Source: Dermacoccus abyssi | GTDB taxonomy: Bacteria > Actinomycetota > Actinomycetes > Actinomycetales > Dermatophilaceae | Length of the DNA: 64,000 nt | NCBI RefSeq assembly: GCF_034541975.1 | Contig: NZ_JAVYJM010000002.1 | Direction: 5' to 3' (one strand) | Part shown: in pieces, positions 17,464-25,941 of the stretch | How positions within the stretch are numbered: the stretch's first letter is position 1 | Layout: each line of letters starts with the position of its first letter | Made by a program: the position numbers and the translations under genes | The notes under the pieces: model-generated | Databases searched by the model: none | The model's input: only the letters and a program-made list of their open reading frames with translations | Told to the model about the DNA's origin: nothing

Positions 17464-18672
17464 TCAGCCGCCGGAGTTCTCCGCCTCGGCCTCGGCGACC
17501 CACGCCGCCTGCTGCGCGGTGAGGTCCTGCGTGTCCAGCCACCCCTCGGGCAGGACGACGCGTCGCTCGCTTCCGGCGCGACCGCGCGGCCCCTCTGCGG
17601 GGGCTCCGGGCCACGGCTGGTCGAGGTCGAGGCTCGCGATGAGGTCGTCGAGCGAGGCGAGCGAATCGACGAGCGCCAACTGGTGGCGAAGCTGCGAGCC
17701 GACGGGGAAGCCTTTGAAGTACCAGGCGATGTGCTTGCGAATGTCGCGGCAGCCCTTGACCTCGTCGTCGTAGAACTCGACGAGGTACTCGGCGTGACGA
17801 CGCAGCGTGGCGCACACCTCCCCGAGGCCGGGGTCGACGCGGGCGTCGGAGCCGGCGAAGGCAGCAGCGAGTTCGGTGAAGAGCCACGGACGACCGAGGC
17901 AGCCGCGTCCGACGACGACGCCGTCGCACCCGGTCTCGGTGACCATGCGCAGCGCGTCGTCTGCGGACCAGATGTCGCCGTTGCCGAGCACGGGGATGCT
18001 CGTCACCGTCTGCTTGAGGTCGCGGATGGCGCTCCAGTCGGCGTGACCCGAATAGGCCTGCGACGCGGTGCGCGCGTGGAGCGCGACGGCGGCCGCGCCC
18101 TCGCCCTCGGCGATGCGGCCGGCCTCGAGGAAGGTCAGGTGGTCGGCGTCGATGCCCTTGCGCATCTTGACGGTGACGGGAATGTCGTACGGCGCCGCTT
18201 CACGGATGACCGAGCTGACGATGCCGCGGAACAGCTCCGTCTTCCACGGCAGGGCCGAGCCGCCGCCCTTGCGCGTCACCTTGGGTACCGGGCAGCCGAA
18301 GTTGAGGTCGATGTGGTCGGCGCGTCCCTCGCTCGCGAGGATGCGGGCCGCGCGTCCGGCGTTGACCGGATCGGTGCAGTACAGCTGGATCGAGCGAGGG
18401 TTCTCGTCCGGGTCGGTTTCGATGAGCTTCATCGTGATGGGGGTGCGCTCGACGAGGGCGCGCGAGGTGATCATCTCGCTGACGTAGAGCGACGTCGCAC
18501 CGCTCGCCCCACCGGCCACGGCGCCCTCGGTGCCGTACTGACGACACAGGCGTCGGAAGGCCCGGTTCGTGATGCCCGCCATCGGCGCGAGCACAACCGG
18601 GGAGTCGATCGTGTGGCGCCCGATCTGCAGGGGCGCGAGAACGGGCGTGGCGGGGCGGTCGAGAACAGTCAT
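17464..18672 (-). CDS. dusB: tRNA-dihydrouridine synthase
   Basis: This FMN enzyme reduces uridine in the tRNA D-loop. The TIM-barrel start VVLAPMAGITNRAFRRLCRQ, the NFGCPVPKVTRKGGGSAL motif with catalytic Cys, and LGNGDIWSADDA are all visible. The ATG at 18672 (MTVLDRPATP) is preferred over the in-frame upstream start at 18690. The insertion GAVAGGASGATSLYVSEMIT is usual for the actinobacterial branch. The product is 402 aa. Confidence 0.93.
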   Translation of the reverse strand: MTVLDRPATPVLAPLQIGRHTIDSPVVLAPMAGITNRAFRRLCRQYGTEGAVAGGASGATSLYVSEMITSRALVERTPITMKLIETDPDENPRSIQLYCTDPVNAGRAARILASEGRADHIDLNFGCPVPKVTRKGGGSALPWKTELFRGIVSSVIREAAPYDIPVTVKMRKGIDADHLTFLEAGRIAEGEGAAAVALHARTASQAYSGHADWSAIRDLKQTVTSIPVLGNGDIWSADDALRMVTETGCDGVVVGRGCLGRPWLFTELAAAFAGSDARVDPGLGEVCATLRRHAEYLVEFYDDEVKGCRDIRKHIAWYFKGFPVGSQLRHQLALVDSLASLDDLIASLDLDQPWPGAPAEGPRGRAGSERRVVLPEGWLDTQDLTAQQAAWVAEAEAENSGG

Positions 18673-18743
18673 CGCGTCCCATTCTCCCACCTCGCAGCGA
18701 GTGCCCCGAAAGCGCGAGCGCGGGCGTCCACTACGCTTGTTCG

Positions 18744-19073
18744 GTGCCCGAGAACGAGTCCACGAACGGCCAGCGCCCCGAAGTCTCCGTCAGCACGACG
18801 CGCGCGAAGGTGATGCACGCGTCCGACCCCGCCGTCGGCGCGATGGCCCGCCTCCCCCAGGGCGCCGTCGTCACGGCGTTCGTCGTCGTCATGGTGATTG
18901 GCATCGTCTTCCGGGGCGTCATCGGCGCGATCTGCTTCGGCCTCGTCTCGCTCGTGCTGGGCTGGCTGCTCTACCTGTCGTGGAACCAACTGCGCCCCGT
19001 CGACCGACTGGCGCGCGCCGCCGTCCTGTGTCTGACGGTGGCCGTCACCGTCGTCCTCGCCGTTCCCAAGTGA
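18744..19073 (+). CDS. DUF6703 family membrane protein
   Basis: The 109-aa protein has a charged N-terminus and about three hydrophobic helices (VVTAFVVVMVIGIVF, GAICFGLVSLVLGWLLYL, AAVLCLTVAVTVVLAV). The pattern fits the actinobacterial DUF6703 family of unknown function. The start is GTG. It is divergent from dusB and ends just before the Zur-like palindrome of znuA. Confidence 0.75.
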   Translation: MPENESTNGQRPEVSVSTTRAKVMHASDPAVGAMARLPQGAVVTAFVVVMVIGIVFRGVIGAICFGLVSLVLGWLLYLSWNQLRPVDRLARAAVLCLTVAVTVVLAVPK

Positions 19074-19080
19074 TCGATTT

Positions 19081-19117
19081 TGACAATGATTCTCACTTGA
19101 GGTGAGAATGGTTGTCA
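19081..19117 (+). promoter_or_regulatory. Zur-type operator upstream of znuA
   Basis: The 37-base imperfect palindrome begins TGACAATGATTCTCA and ends TGAGAATGGTTGTCA. The TGAnAATGATT half-sites match Zur/Fur-type boxes of actinobacteria. It overlaps the ribosome binding site and start codon of znuA, and the operon ends with a zur gene. Zinc-dependent autorepression is the expected mode. Confidence 0.85.
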
Positions 19118-20079
19118 TGCTTCGCACCTCACGCCTCAGCCTCGCCGCATCCGCCCTCGTCGCCACCACGGCCCTCACGGCCTGTGGTTCGGGATCGTCG
19201 AATTCGGGTTCGGGCGACAAGGTCGAGACGGTCGCGAGCTTCTACGCCCTGCAGTACGCGCTCGAGCGCATCGGCGGCGACCGTGTGGAGGTCTCCTCGC
19301 TGACGAAGCCCGGGCAAGAACCGCACGACATCGACCCCTCGCCCAAACAGATCGCCTCGCTGGCCGACGCCGACCTCGCGGTCTACCTCAAGGGGTTCCA
19401 GCCGAGCGTCGACGCGGCCGTCTCCTCGAACGCGAAGAAGGACAAGACGCTCGACGTCGCACCCGATGCGGACATGACGCTCAAGCTGTCGTCGACCGAG
19501 AGTGTCGGCGGCGAGGCCCACGAGCACAGCGAGGGCGACGGGCACGACCACAGCGGGGACACGGACCCGCACTTCTGGCTCGACCCGGTGCGCTACAAGG
19601 CCGTCGTTCAGGCCGTCGGTGCGCGCCTGGCCAAGGCCGATCCGGAGGGCAAGGCCACGTACGAGGCGAACACGAAGAAGATGGTGGCCGACCTCGACGC
19701 GCTGAACACCGAGTTCAAGAGCGGCTTGGCGAACTGCACGAACAAGACCCTCGTCACGGGCCACGCGGCGTTCGGCTACCTCGCGAGCCGGTACGGTTTC
19801 ACGCAGGTCGGCGTCAGCGGCGTCTCCCCCGAGGCCGAGCCCACGCCGCAGCGCCTCAAGGCCGTGGCCGCGTTCGCGAAGAAGCACGCCACGACGACGA
19901 TCTACTCGGAGACCCTCGTCTCACCGAAGACCGCCGAAACGGTGGCCAAGCAGACCGGCGCGAAGGTCGCCGTGCTCGACCCGCTCGAAGGCCTGACCGA
20001 CGCGAGCAAGGGCAAGAACTACTTCGAGGTCATGAAGTCCAACCTCACAACGCTGAAGCAGGGGCAAGGGTGCAAGTGA
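19108..20079 (+). CDS. znuA: zinc ABC transporter substrate-binding lipoprotein
   Basis: This cluster A-I metal-binding protein delivers Zn2+ to ZnuB. It has a lipoprotein signal peptide ending LTAC, then KPGQEPHDIDPSPKQ with the first metal His. A His-rich loop (HEHSEGDGHDHSGDTDPH) follows near residues 130-150, then GHAAFGYLASRYG. ATG at 19108 is chosen because GAGG lies five bases upstream; GTG 19102 and ATG 19117 are in frame too. Its end overlaps znuC by 10 bases. Confidence 0.93.
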   Translation: MVVMLRTSRLSLAASALVATTALTACGSGSSNSGSGDKVETVASFYALQYALERIGGDRVEVSSLTKPGQEPHDIDPSPKQIASLADADLAVYLKGFQPSVDAAVSSNAKKDKTLDVAPDADMTLKLSSTESVGGEAHEHSEGDGHDHSGDTDPHFWLDPVRYKAVVQAVGARLAKADPEGKATYEANTKKMVADLDALNTEFKSGLANCTNKTLVTGHAAFGYLASRYGFTQVGVSGVSPEAEPTPQRLKAVAAFAKKHATTTIYSETLVSPKTAETVAKQTGAKVAVLDPLEGLTDASKGKNYFEVMKSNLTTLKQGQGCK

Positions 20080-20921
20080 AGGACGACAGTGAGCCGGTGA
20101 TTCGGCTGCGCTCGGCCGCGTTCGGCTACGAAGGGCGGGCCGTCGTCAGTGACGTCGACCTCGACATCAATCACGGCGAGATCATCGCGGTGCTCGGGCC
20201 GAACGGTTCCGGTAAGTCGACGCTGATGCGCGGCGTGCTCGGCCTCAACGACCACGTGAGCGGCGAGGTGGAGCTCTTCGGCACGCCCGCGGCCGAGTTC
20301 AAGGAGCGCACGCGCATCGGCTACGTGCCGCAGCGCCACACGCTCTCGGGGTCCGTTCGGGCGACGGTCGAGGAGATCGTCGAAGTCGGCCGGCTGCCGC
20401 ACCGACGCTGGTACCAGCGCGCGAGCGCCGAGGATCGTCGTCTCGTCGCCGAGGCCCTTTCCGAGGTAGGCCTCGCCGACCGTGCGCTCGCCGACGTCTC
20501 CACGCTCTCGGGCGGTCAGCACCGTCGCGTCCTCATCGCTCGAGCGCTCGCCGCACAGCCGGACGTCCTCGTCATGGACGAGCCGACGGCGGGCGTCGAC
20601 ACGGCCAGCCAGGAGGTGCTCGCCGAGGTGCTCCAGAGCCTCGCCGCGACCGGTGTCACCATGGTGATCGTCACCCACGAGATCGAAGCGCTGCGCGGCG
20701 TCATCACCCGCGTCGTCGAGGTGACCCATGGGCACATCTCCTTCGACGGCACGCCCGGCGAGTACGGGCAGCGGTTCGCCCGCACCATCTCCGACGACCA
20801 CCTGCACGTTCCCGGCGCTCACGACGCCCACCACGACGCCGAGCACCACGTGCCCGGCCCGAGTTACGCCGTCGGACCGCTCGATCCGTCCCCACGCCAC
20901 GAAGGAGGCCGACGTGGCTGA
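20070..20921 (+). CDS. znuC: zinc ABC transporter ATP-binding protein with His-rich tail
   Basis: This is the ATPase of the zinc importer. The Walker A motif GPNGSGKST, signature TLSGGQHRR and Walker B VLVMDEP are present. The 283 aa include a C-terminal tail rich in His and Asp (about the last 40 residues, with HVPGAHDAHHDAEHHV). ZnuC proteins are usually near 250 aa, so the tail is an add-on that may bind zinc. The start overlaps the znuA end and the stop overlaps the znuB start, so the three are coupled. Confidence 0.92.
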   Translation: MQVKDDSEPVIRLRSAAFGYEGRAVVSDVDLDINHGEIIAVLGPNGSGKSTLMRGVLGLNDHVSGEVELFGTPAAEFKERTRIGYVPQRHTLSGSVRATVEEIVEVGRLPHRRWYQRASAEDRRLVAEALSEVGLADRALADVSTLSGGQHRRVLIARALAAQPDVLVMDEPTAGVDTASQEVLAEVLQSLAATGVTMVIVTHEIEALRGVITRVVEVTHGHISFDGTPGEYGQRFARTISDDHLHVPGAHDAHHDAEHHVPGPSYAVGPLDPSPRHEGGRRG

Positions 20922-21921
20922 ACTGTTCGCCCTCGACGCGATGCGTCACGCGCTCGTCGCGGCGCTGCTCGTCGGTGCTGCGGCGCCGGCGGTCGGCGTC
21001 TTCCTCGTCCAGCGCCGCCTGTCGCTCATCGGTGACGGCATCGGCCACGTCGCCCTGGCGGGCGTGGCCGTCGGTGTGCTCTTCTCGACGTCACCCATCC
21101 TGACGGCCCTCATCGCTGCCGTCCTGGCCGCGTGCGCCATCGAGTTCATTCGCCTGCGGGGCACGACGAACGCCGACGTGGCGCTCGCCGTCATGTTCTA
21201 CGGCGGCATCGCGGCCGGCGTCGTGCTGCTGGCGCGCGCGGACAACGCGGGTCAGACGTCGATCAACCAGTACCTCTTCGGTTCGATCCTCACGACGGCC
21301 AGCGACCAGCTGTGGCAGTTCGGCGCCCTCGCGCTCGTCGCCGTCGGCGCCACGACGGTGCTGCGCAAGCGCCTTTTCGCCGTCGCGAACGACGAGGAGT
21401 ACGCGCGTGCGGTCGGCCTCCCCGTCGTGCCGCTCAACCTCCTGCTGTCGATCCTCACGTCGGTGACGGTGGTGCTCTCGATGCGCGTCATCGGCCTGCT
21501 GCTCATCTCGGCGCTGATGATCCTGCCGAACGCGACCGGCCAGATCCTCGCCCGCAGCTTCCGCCTGACGACGGCGATCGCCGTGATCATCGGATGCCTC
21601 AGCGGCCTCAGCGGCGTCGTGTCGGCCTACTACCTCGACACCCCGCCCGGCGGAACGGTCGTGCTCGTGGCCGTCGGCATCTTCCTGGCCGCGTCCTTCG
21701 CGAGCGCCGTCGTGCGTTCCACTCGGGCGCGGCATGCGCGTCGGGTCACGCATCACGCGCACAAGCACCGAGAGGGTTGCGGTCACCCGGCGGTGCGCCA
21801 CGGCGACCACGTCGACTACCTTCACGACGGCGAGTACCACGCACCGCACAAGGACCACTGGGACGCTCACGCGCCCGCCGATGCTGCGCCGAGCCCGAGG
21901 AGGCACGATGTCGACGCGTAA
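20914..21921 (+). CDS. znuB: zinc ABC transporter permease with His-rich tail
   Basis: This ABC-3 family permease of 335 aa has about eight hydrophobic segments. The GTG at 20914 follows GAAGGAGG at good spacing and starts MAELFALDAMRHALVAALL, matching the family; the open frame runs further upstream inside znuC. The last 60 residues are soluble and dense in His/Asp, with HGDHVDYLHDGEYHAPHKDH, probably a cytoplasmic zinc-binding peptide. Its end overlaps the zur start by 14 bases. Confidence 0.92.
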   Translation: MAELFALDAMRHALVAALLVGAAAPAVGVFLVQRRLSLIGDGIGHVALAGVAVGVLFSTSPILTALIAAVLAACAIEFIRLRGTTNADVALAVMFYGGIAAGVVLLARADNAGQTSINQYLFGSILTTASDQLWQFGALALVAVGATTVLRKRLFAVANDEEYARAVGLPVVPLNLLLSILTSVTVVLSMRVIGLLLISALMILPNATGQILARSFRLTTAIAVIIGCLSGLSGVVSAYYLDTPPGGTVVLVAVGIFLAASFASAVVRSTRARHARRVTHHAHKHREGCGHPAVRHGDHVDYLHDGEYHAPHKDHWDAHAPADAAPSPRRHDVDA

Positions 21922-22318
21922 GCCCACCCGCCAGCAGGCCGCCGTCAGCGCCAAGCTCGACGAACTGGACGACTTCACCTCAGCGCAGGAGTTGCATGCA
22001 CAGCTGCGTGCCTCCGGCGAGACGGTCGGCCTCGCCACCGTGTACCGCACACTGCAGAACCTCGCCGGGGACGGCACCGTCGACGTGCTGCGCACCGATG
22101 ACGGCGAGGCGATCTACCGCAGCTGCGCGACGTCGAAGCATCACCACCACCTCGTGTGCCGTAACTGCGGACACACGGTCGAGGTGGAGGGCCCGACCGT
22201 CGAGCATTGGGCCGATTCGGTGGCCGCGCACCACGGCTTCACCGAGGCGACACACCAGATCGAGATCTTCGGATTGTGCGCGCAGTGCTCGGCGAGGAAG
22301 ACGCACGTCTCGCTCTGA
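21908..22318 (+). CDS. zur: zinc uptake regulator, Fur family
   Basis: This 136-aa repressor acts with Zn2+ as co-repressor. The winged-helix part has TVGLATVYRTLQNLAGDG, followed by the metal site SKHHHHLVCRNCGHTVEVE. The second CxxC, in LCAQCSARK, forms the structural zinc site with CRNC. GAGGAGG lies upstream of the ATG. It is last in the znuACB-zur operon, so it regulates its own expression through the upstream palindrome. Zur rather than Fur is inferred from context. Confidence 0.92.
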   Translation: MSTRKPTRQQAAVSAKLDELDDFTSAQELHAQLRASGETVGLATVYRTLQNLAGDGTVDVLRTDDGEAIYRSCATSKHHHHLVCRNCGHTVEVEGPTVEHWADSVAAHHGFTEATHQIEIFGLCAQCSARKTHVSL

Positions 22319-22353
22319 CATCGCACAGCCTGCGCCTCGTCGGCGCGCGCTCG

Positions 22354-23250
22354 TCAGTCGATGAGGCCGTCGTCGTCGTAAATGCCACCGTCAGGGGCGT
22401 CGGGGTCGGCCATGAGCTGCGGGTCGTAGCCGGCCTTCGGCTTGGCCGCCGGCGCCGCGGCCGCTTGGCTCTCAGCCGCAGTCACCGCGTCGACGGCGCC
22501 GCCGTAGCGACGGTCGCGGCGGGCGTAGGTGTCCACGGCTTCCCAGAGCATCCGACGGTCGAAGTCGGGCCACAGGGTGTCGAGGAAGACCATCTCCGCG
22601 TAGGCGCTCTGCCAGAGCTGGAAGTTGCTCGTGCGCTGCTCGCCGGAGCTGCGCACGAAGAGGTCGACGTCCGGAAGCTCGGGCGCGTAGAGGTAGCTCT
22701 GGATCGTCTTCTCGGTGATCTTCTTCGGCGACAGACGACCGGCGGCGACGTCCTCGGCCATGGCGCGAGTGGCGTCGACGAGTTCGGCACGACCGCCGTA
22801 GTTGACGCACATCTGCAGGGTGCAGACGGTGTTGTTCTTCGTGCGCTCCTCAGCGCGCTCGAGTTCGCGCACGACAGAGCGCCACAGGCGAGGCTTGCGG
22901 CCGCTCCAGATGACGCGAACGCCCCACGAGTCGAGCAGGTCGACGCGGCGACGGATCGTGTCGCGGTTGAAGCCCATGAGAAAGCGCACTTCCTCGGGCG
23001 AGCGGCGCCAGTTCTCCGTCGAGAAGGCGTAGGCGGAGATGTTCTTGACGCCGATGTCGATGCAGCCGGCGACGACGTCGATGAGCATCGCCTCGCCCGC
23101 CTCGTGGCCCTTGGTGCGCGGCAGGCCTCGCTCGTTCGCCCAGCGGCCGTTGCCGTCCATCACCATGGCGATGTGCTGAGGAATCAGCTCGGCCCGGATC
23201 GTCGGGGGCGTTGCTCCACTCGGGTGCGGTTCGGGCTTGATCGGCGTCAC
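22354..23250 (-). CDS. uppS: isoprenyl (polyprenyl) diphosphate synthase, cis-type
   Basis: It builds the long-chain polyprenyl diphosphate used as lipid carrier for cell-wall synthesis. The UppS motif HIAMVMDGNGRWA carries the catalytic Asp; NISAYAFSTENW and RTSGEQR-like FVRSSGEQRTSNF follow. The 298 aa include an extra C-terminal tail rich in Ala. The ATG overlaps the recO stop by 4 bases, a common actinobacterial pair. Confidence 0.94.
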   Translation of the reverse strand: MTPIKPEPHPSGATPPTIRAELIPQHIAMVMDGNGRWANERGLPRTKGHEAGEAMLIDVVAGCIDIGVKNISAYAFSTENWRRSPEEVRFLMGFNRDTIRRRVDLLDSWGVRVIWSGRKPRLWRSVVRELERAEERTKNNTVCTLQMCVNYGGRAELVDATRAMAEDVAAGRLSPKKITEKTIQSYLYAPELPDVDLFVRSSGEQRTSNFQLWQSAYAEMVFLDTLWPDFDRRMLWEAVDTYARRDRRYGGAVDAVTAAESQAAAAPAAKPKAGYDPQLMADPDAPDGGIYDDDGLID

Positions 23251-24044
23251 GAATGGTGTCCTTCCGAGGCGGTCGCGGGAGCGGCCGGACGAGCGGGTGC
23301 CGCGGCGATCTCGTGGTCTCCGCGGTCGACGTGGCGCAGCGAGCGTACGCCGTGTTCAAGGTGCCACTGTACGTACGAGGCGATGAGGGCACTCGACTGG
23401 CGGCGCACGCGATCATCGGTGGCGGCGACGCCGATCCAGTCGCCTCGCATGAGGGCGTCCATGAGGACGAAGGTCTCCGGCGCGGGCGCGCTTGAACCCG
23501 GTGGCCGGCACTGAGGGCACACCGCTCCCCCGGACGCGACGTTGAACGAGCGGTGCGGACCCGGGTCGCCGCAGCCGGCGCAGTCGCGGAAGCTCGGCGT
23601 CCAGCCGGCCGTGGCGACGGCGCGCACGAGGTAGGCGTCGAGCACGAGGTAGGCCGGAATCTTGTTCTGCGCGAGGGCCGCCAGGGCTCCGGCGAGGAGG
23701 TTGAAGTGGGCGAGGACGCGGTCGGAATCCTCACAGAGCCGATCGGCCGTCTCAAGCATGGCGGCGCAGGCGGTATAGGCCGAGTAGTCCTTGGAGATGG
23801 CGTCGCCGTACGGAGCGAGGATGTCGACCTGGGTCACGGTGTCGAGGTTGCGCCCCTCGTACATCTGCACGTCGATGACCATGCCCGGTTCGAGGCGCGC
23901 CCCGAACTTCGACTTCGTCTTACGCACGCCCTTCGCGACGGCACGCTTCTTGCCGTGGTTGCGGGTGAGCATCGTGATGATGCGATCGGCCTCCCCCAGC
24001 TTGTGGGTACGCAGCACGATCGCTGCGTCGCGGTAGAGGGCCAT
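23247..24044 (-). CDS. recO: DNA repair protein RecO
   Basis: It loads RecA with RecF and RecR during recombinational repair. The N-terminal OB fold begins MALYRDAAIVLRTHKLGEADRI, the typical RecO start. The C-terminal zinc site is visible as CAGCGDPGPH and CPQCRPPG. It has 265 aa and is upstream of and coupled to uppS. Confidence 0.94.
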   Translation of the reverse strand: MALYRDAAIVLRTHKLGEADRIITMLTRNHGKKRAVAKGVRKTKSKFGARLEPGMVIDVQMYEGRNLDTVTQVDILAPYGDAISKDYSAYTACAAMLETADRLCEDSDRVLAHFNLLAGALAALAQNKIPAYLVLDAYLVRAVATAGWTPSFRDCAGCGDPGPHRSFNVASGGAVCPQCRPPGSSAPAPETFVLMDALMRGDWIGVAATDDRVRRQSSALIASYVQWHLEHGVRSLRHVDRGDHEIAAAPARPAAPATASEGHHS

Positions 24045-24114
24045 GACTCCATTGTCTCGCGGGCGTCAACACGGGGCGGGTGGGCGCGCCGTTGCCGAGT
24101 TCGGTTCCGCTTCT

Positions 24115-24174
24115 TGGTGACGGTTGGGGCAGGTGGTGACGTTTGTCCGTCACCATCTACCCCAACCGTCACCA
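24115..24174. repeat. large palindromic element A
   Basis: Arms of 26 bases (24115-24140 and 24149-24174) pair with two non-Watson-Crick positions around an 8-base loop. It lies in the 402-base gap between recO and alkB and shares the words GGTGACG and GGTTGG with element B at 24342. It ends with no T run, so a simple terminator is unlikely. Confidence 0.7.
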
Positions 24175-24197
24175 CCTGGCGGCCACCAGGTGCGCGC

Positions 24198-24332
24198 TCA
24201 GTGCTCCTCGATGTGCAGGGCCCCGGAAGGGCAGCGACCCACGACCTCACGCAGGTGATCGGCGGAGGCTTCGTCGGGAGCGTGCTCGGGATTGATCCAC
24301 GGACGCTCGGACGTGTTGAAGACGCTCGGCGT
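24198..24332 (-). pseudogene. remnant of a divergent 4Fe-4S ferredoxin-like (Fer4_19-type) gene
   Basis: A 44-codon open stretch reads SVFNTSERPWINPEHAPDEA and then GRCPSGALHIEEH before a stop. This looks like the C-terminal half of small Fer4_19-type iron-sulfur proteins, which end with a RCPSGAL motif. The N-terminal half with the other cysteines is absent, and an in-frame TGA precedes the fragment at 24333-24335. No start or ribosome site is seen. The break lies 10 bases from palindrome B. The family assignment is from memory of the motif only. Confidence 0.6.
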
Positions 24333-24341
24333 TCAGTACTC

Positions 24342-24409
24342 CAGCTGGTGAGGTTTACTGCGGTTGGTGACGTTGCAACGTCACCAACCGCAGCAAACCT
24401 CACCAGCTG
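24342..24409. repeat. large palindromic element B (34-bp arms)
   Basis: A nearly perfect 68-base inverted repeat with no loop: arms 24342-24375 and 24376-24409 differ at one position. It sits just beyond the broken 5' end of the ferredoxin-like remnant and 37 bases before alkB. Confidence 0.8.
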
Positions 24410-24446
24410 ACCTCCGTCGCAGCTCTCCCATGCCATAATCGAACGC

Positions 24447-25088
24447 ATGTTCGGAGGTTTACAGGGTTCACTGCTCGACCAGGTCGACGAGGTCGGCGTC
24501 CGCCCGCTCGCCGGCGCCGTACGTCGCACCGAGTTGTCGCGTGGTGCGTGGGTCGATCTGCGCCCGGGCTTCATCACCGGCGCTGACGAACTGTTCACGC
24601 GCCTCAATCTCGGCGGTAGCGCCGGAGTCGACTGGCAGGGTGAACGTCGCGTCATGTGGGAGAAGGAAGTGGACACGCCACGCCTCCTGCGCTTCTATCG
24701 CGGCGACGAGACGTGGCCCGATCCGGTGATGCGTGAAGCACAGGATGCTCTGAGCCGTCACTACTTCCCGGAACTCGGTGAGCCCTTCACCACGGCGGGA
24801 ATGTGCCTGTACCGCGACGGCCGAGACTCTGTCGCCTGGCACGGTGACAAGGAGGGCCGCTCGAGCACGCAGGACACGATGATCGCCATCGTCTCGATCG
24901 GCTCACCGCGCACGCTCGCGCTGCGTCCGGTCGGAGGCGGCAACAGCCTGCGCTTCCAGATCGGGCACGGCGACCTGCTCGTCATGGGTGGGAGTTGCCA
25001 ACGGACCTGGGAACACGCGGTGCCGAAGACGACGAAGCCCGTCGGCCCACGCATCAGCATCCAGTTCCGGCCGTACAACGTCCGCTGA
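24447..25088 (+). CDS. alkB: alpha-ketoglutarate-dependent dioxygenase AlkB
   Basis: This DNA/RNA dealkylation enzyme uses Fe(II) and 2-oxoglutarate to remove alkyl groups from bases. The iron ligands are seen in WHGDKE (HxD) and TWEHAVPKT, and the 2-oxoglutarate Arg in RISIQFR. It has 213 aa, the normal length. It stands alone, without an ada or alkA gene nearby. The gene begins shortly after palindrome B. Confidence 0.92.
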   Translation: MFGGLQGSLLDQVDEVGVRPLAGAVRRTELSRGAWVDLRPGFITGADELFTRLNLGGSAGVDWQGERRVMWEKEVDTPRLLRFYRGDETWPDPVMREAQDALSRHYFPELGEPFTTAGMCLYRDGRDSVAWHGDKEGRSSTQDTMIAIVSIGSPRTLALRPVGGGNSLRFQIGHGDLLVMGGSCQRTWEHAVPKTTKPVGPRISIQFRPYNVR

Positions 25089-25137
25089 AGGCACTCGTGC
25101 TGGGCGAACGTCCAGCGTCGCCGCATAGAGTCGACGC

Positions 25138-25431
25138 ATGGACGCTGCACAGAGGCTGATCCGGGGCCAGGAGCTCATGGACGCCGTCATCGCCGACACC
25201 GAGGCCATCCGCGCGCTCACGCGCGACCTGCCCGCCATGGGCGAGCGCTTCGACGCCGTCGACGCCGCCCACCACGAGACGTGGAGCGAGAACCCGGACG
25301 ACCCGGGCGCGGTCTCGATGCCCGTCATCAGCGACGACTACCCGTGGGACATCGCGACGGCCCGCAGCAACGCGCTGCGTCACCTCGTGCGCACCGCCGC
25401 CGACCTGCACACCCAGGAGCGTGACGCGTGA
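25138..25431 (+). CDS. small DUF4298-like protein (copy 1)
   Basis: A 97-aa acidic soluble protein with no signal peptide. The half ending VISDDYPWDIATARSNALRHL resembles DUF4298 proteins (LSEDxVYDLL-type pattern). The function is unknown. It overlaps the next gene as GTGA and the two are clearly paralogous: both have a W-D/E-DD stretch, an acidic DDYPWD/EDYPWD motif and a C-terminal LxTxER ending. Confidence 0.7.
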   Translation: MDAAQRLIRGQELMDAVIADTEAIRALTRDLPAMGERFDAVDAAHHETWSENPDDPGAVSMPVISDDYPWDIATARSNALRHLVRTAADLHTQERDA

Positions 25432-25748
25432 GCACCGACGCAACGCACAGTTCAGCGAGTGAGCCTCTGAAGACTGGTCGCGATCGGAGCACCCTCGACG
25501 CCGTCGAGCACGAGACCGCGCGCATCGCCCGATTCACGAGCGGGCTGCGCACGATGGACGCCCGCTTCAGCGAGTTCGACGCGTACTACCGCGGCGCCTG
25601 GAGCACCGATCGTGACGACGAGGACGCCCCCAACCTGGCCGTCACCGGCGAGGACTACCCCTGGGACGCCCTCAACGACTACCTCGACGCCCTGCGCGAA
25701 CTCCTGCGTGTTGCCACCGAACTGCAGACGCGCGAACGTCGTCCCTGA
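25428..25748 (+). CDS. small DUF4298-like protein (copy 2)
   Basis: A 106-aa paralogue of the preceding gene, starting with GTG inside its stop. It carries FDAYYRGAWSTDRDDEDAPN and TGEDYPWDALNDYLDALREL, closer to the canonical DUF4298 pattern than copy 1. The two products may act as a pair. No membrane segment is visible, and no function can be given. Confidence 0.72.
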   Translation: MSTDATHSSASEPLKTGRDRSTLDAVEHETARIARFTSGLRTMDARFSEFDAYYRGAWSTDRDDEDAPNLAVTGEDYPWDALNDYLDALRELLRVATELQTRERRP

Positions 25749-25838
25749 TCTCGAACCGGCCCCCGGCCTCACGGCAGGCTCCCCCGCCCAGCGCCGGTCT
25801 CCTGCGACACACGACGGGCCGCCGACAGACATGACGAA

Positions 25839-25883
25839 GCGGGTGGAGCCCAGTACCTTCCCCGGTTACTGGGTTCCACCCGC
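25839..25883. terminator. bidirectional terminator between DUF4298 pair and leuA
   Basis: A 17-bp stem (25839-25855 with 25867-25883, one wobble) with an 11-base loop lies between convergent genes. Confidence 0.85.
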
Positions 25884-25941
25884 CCACATGATTATGCCGT
25901 CAATCGTGCGCTGATGCGCACTTGCGCGATTACACGACCGC

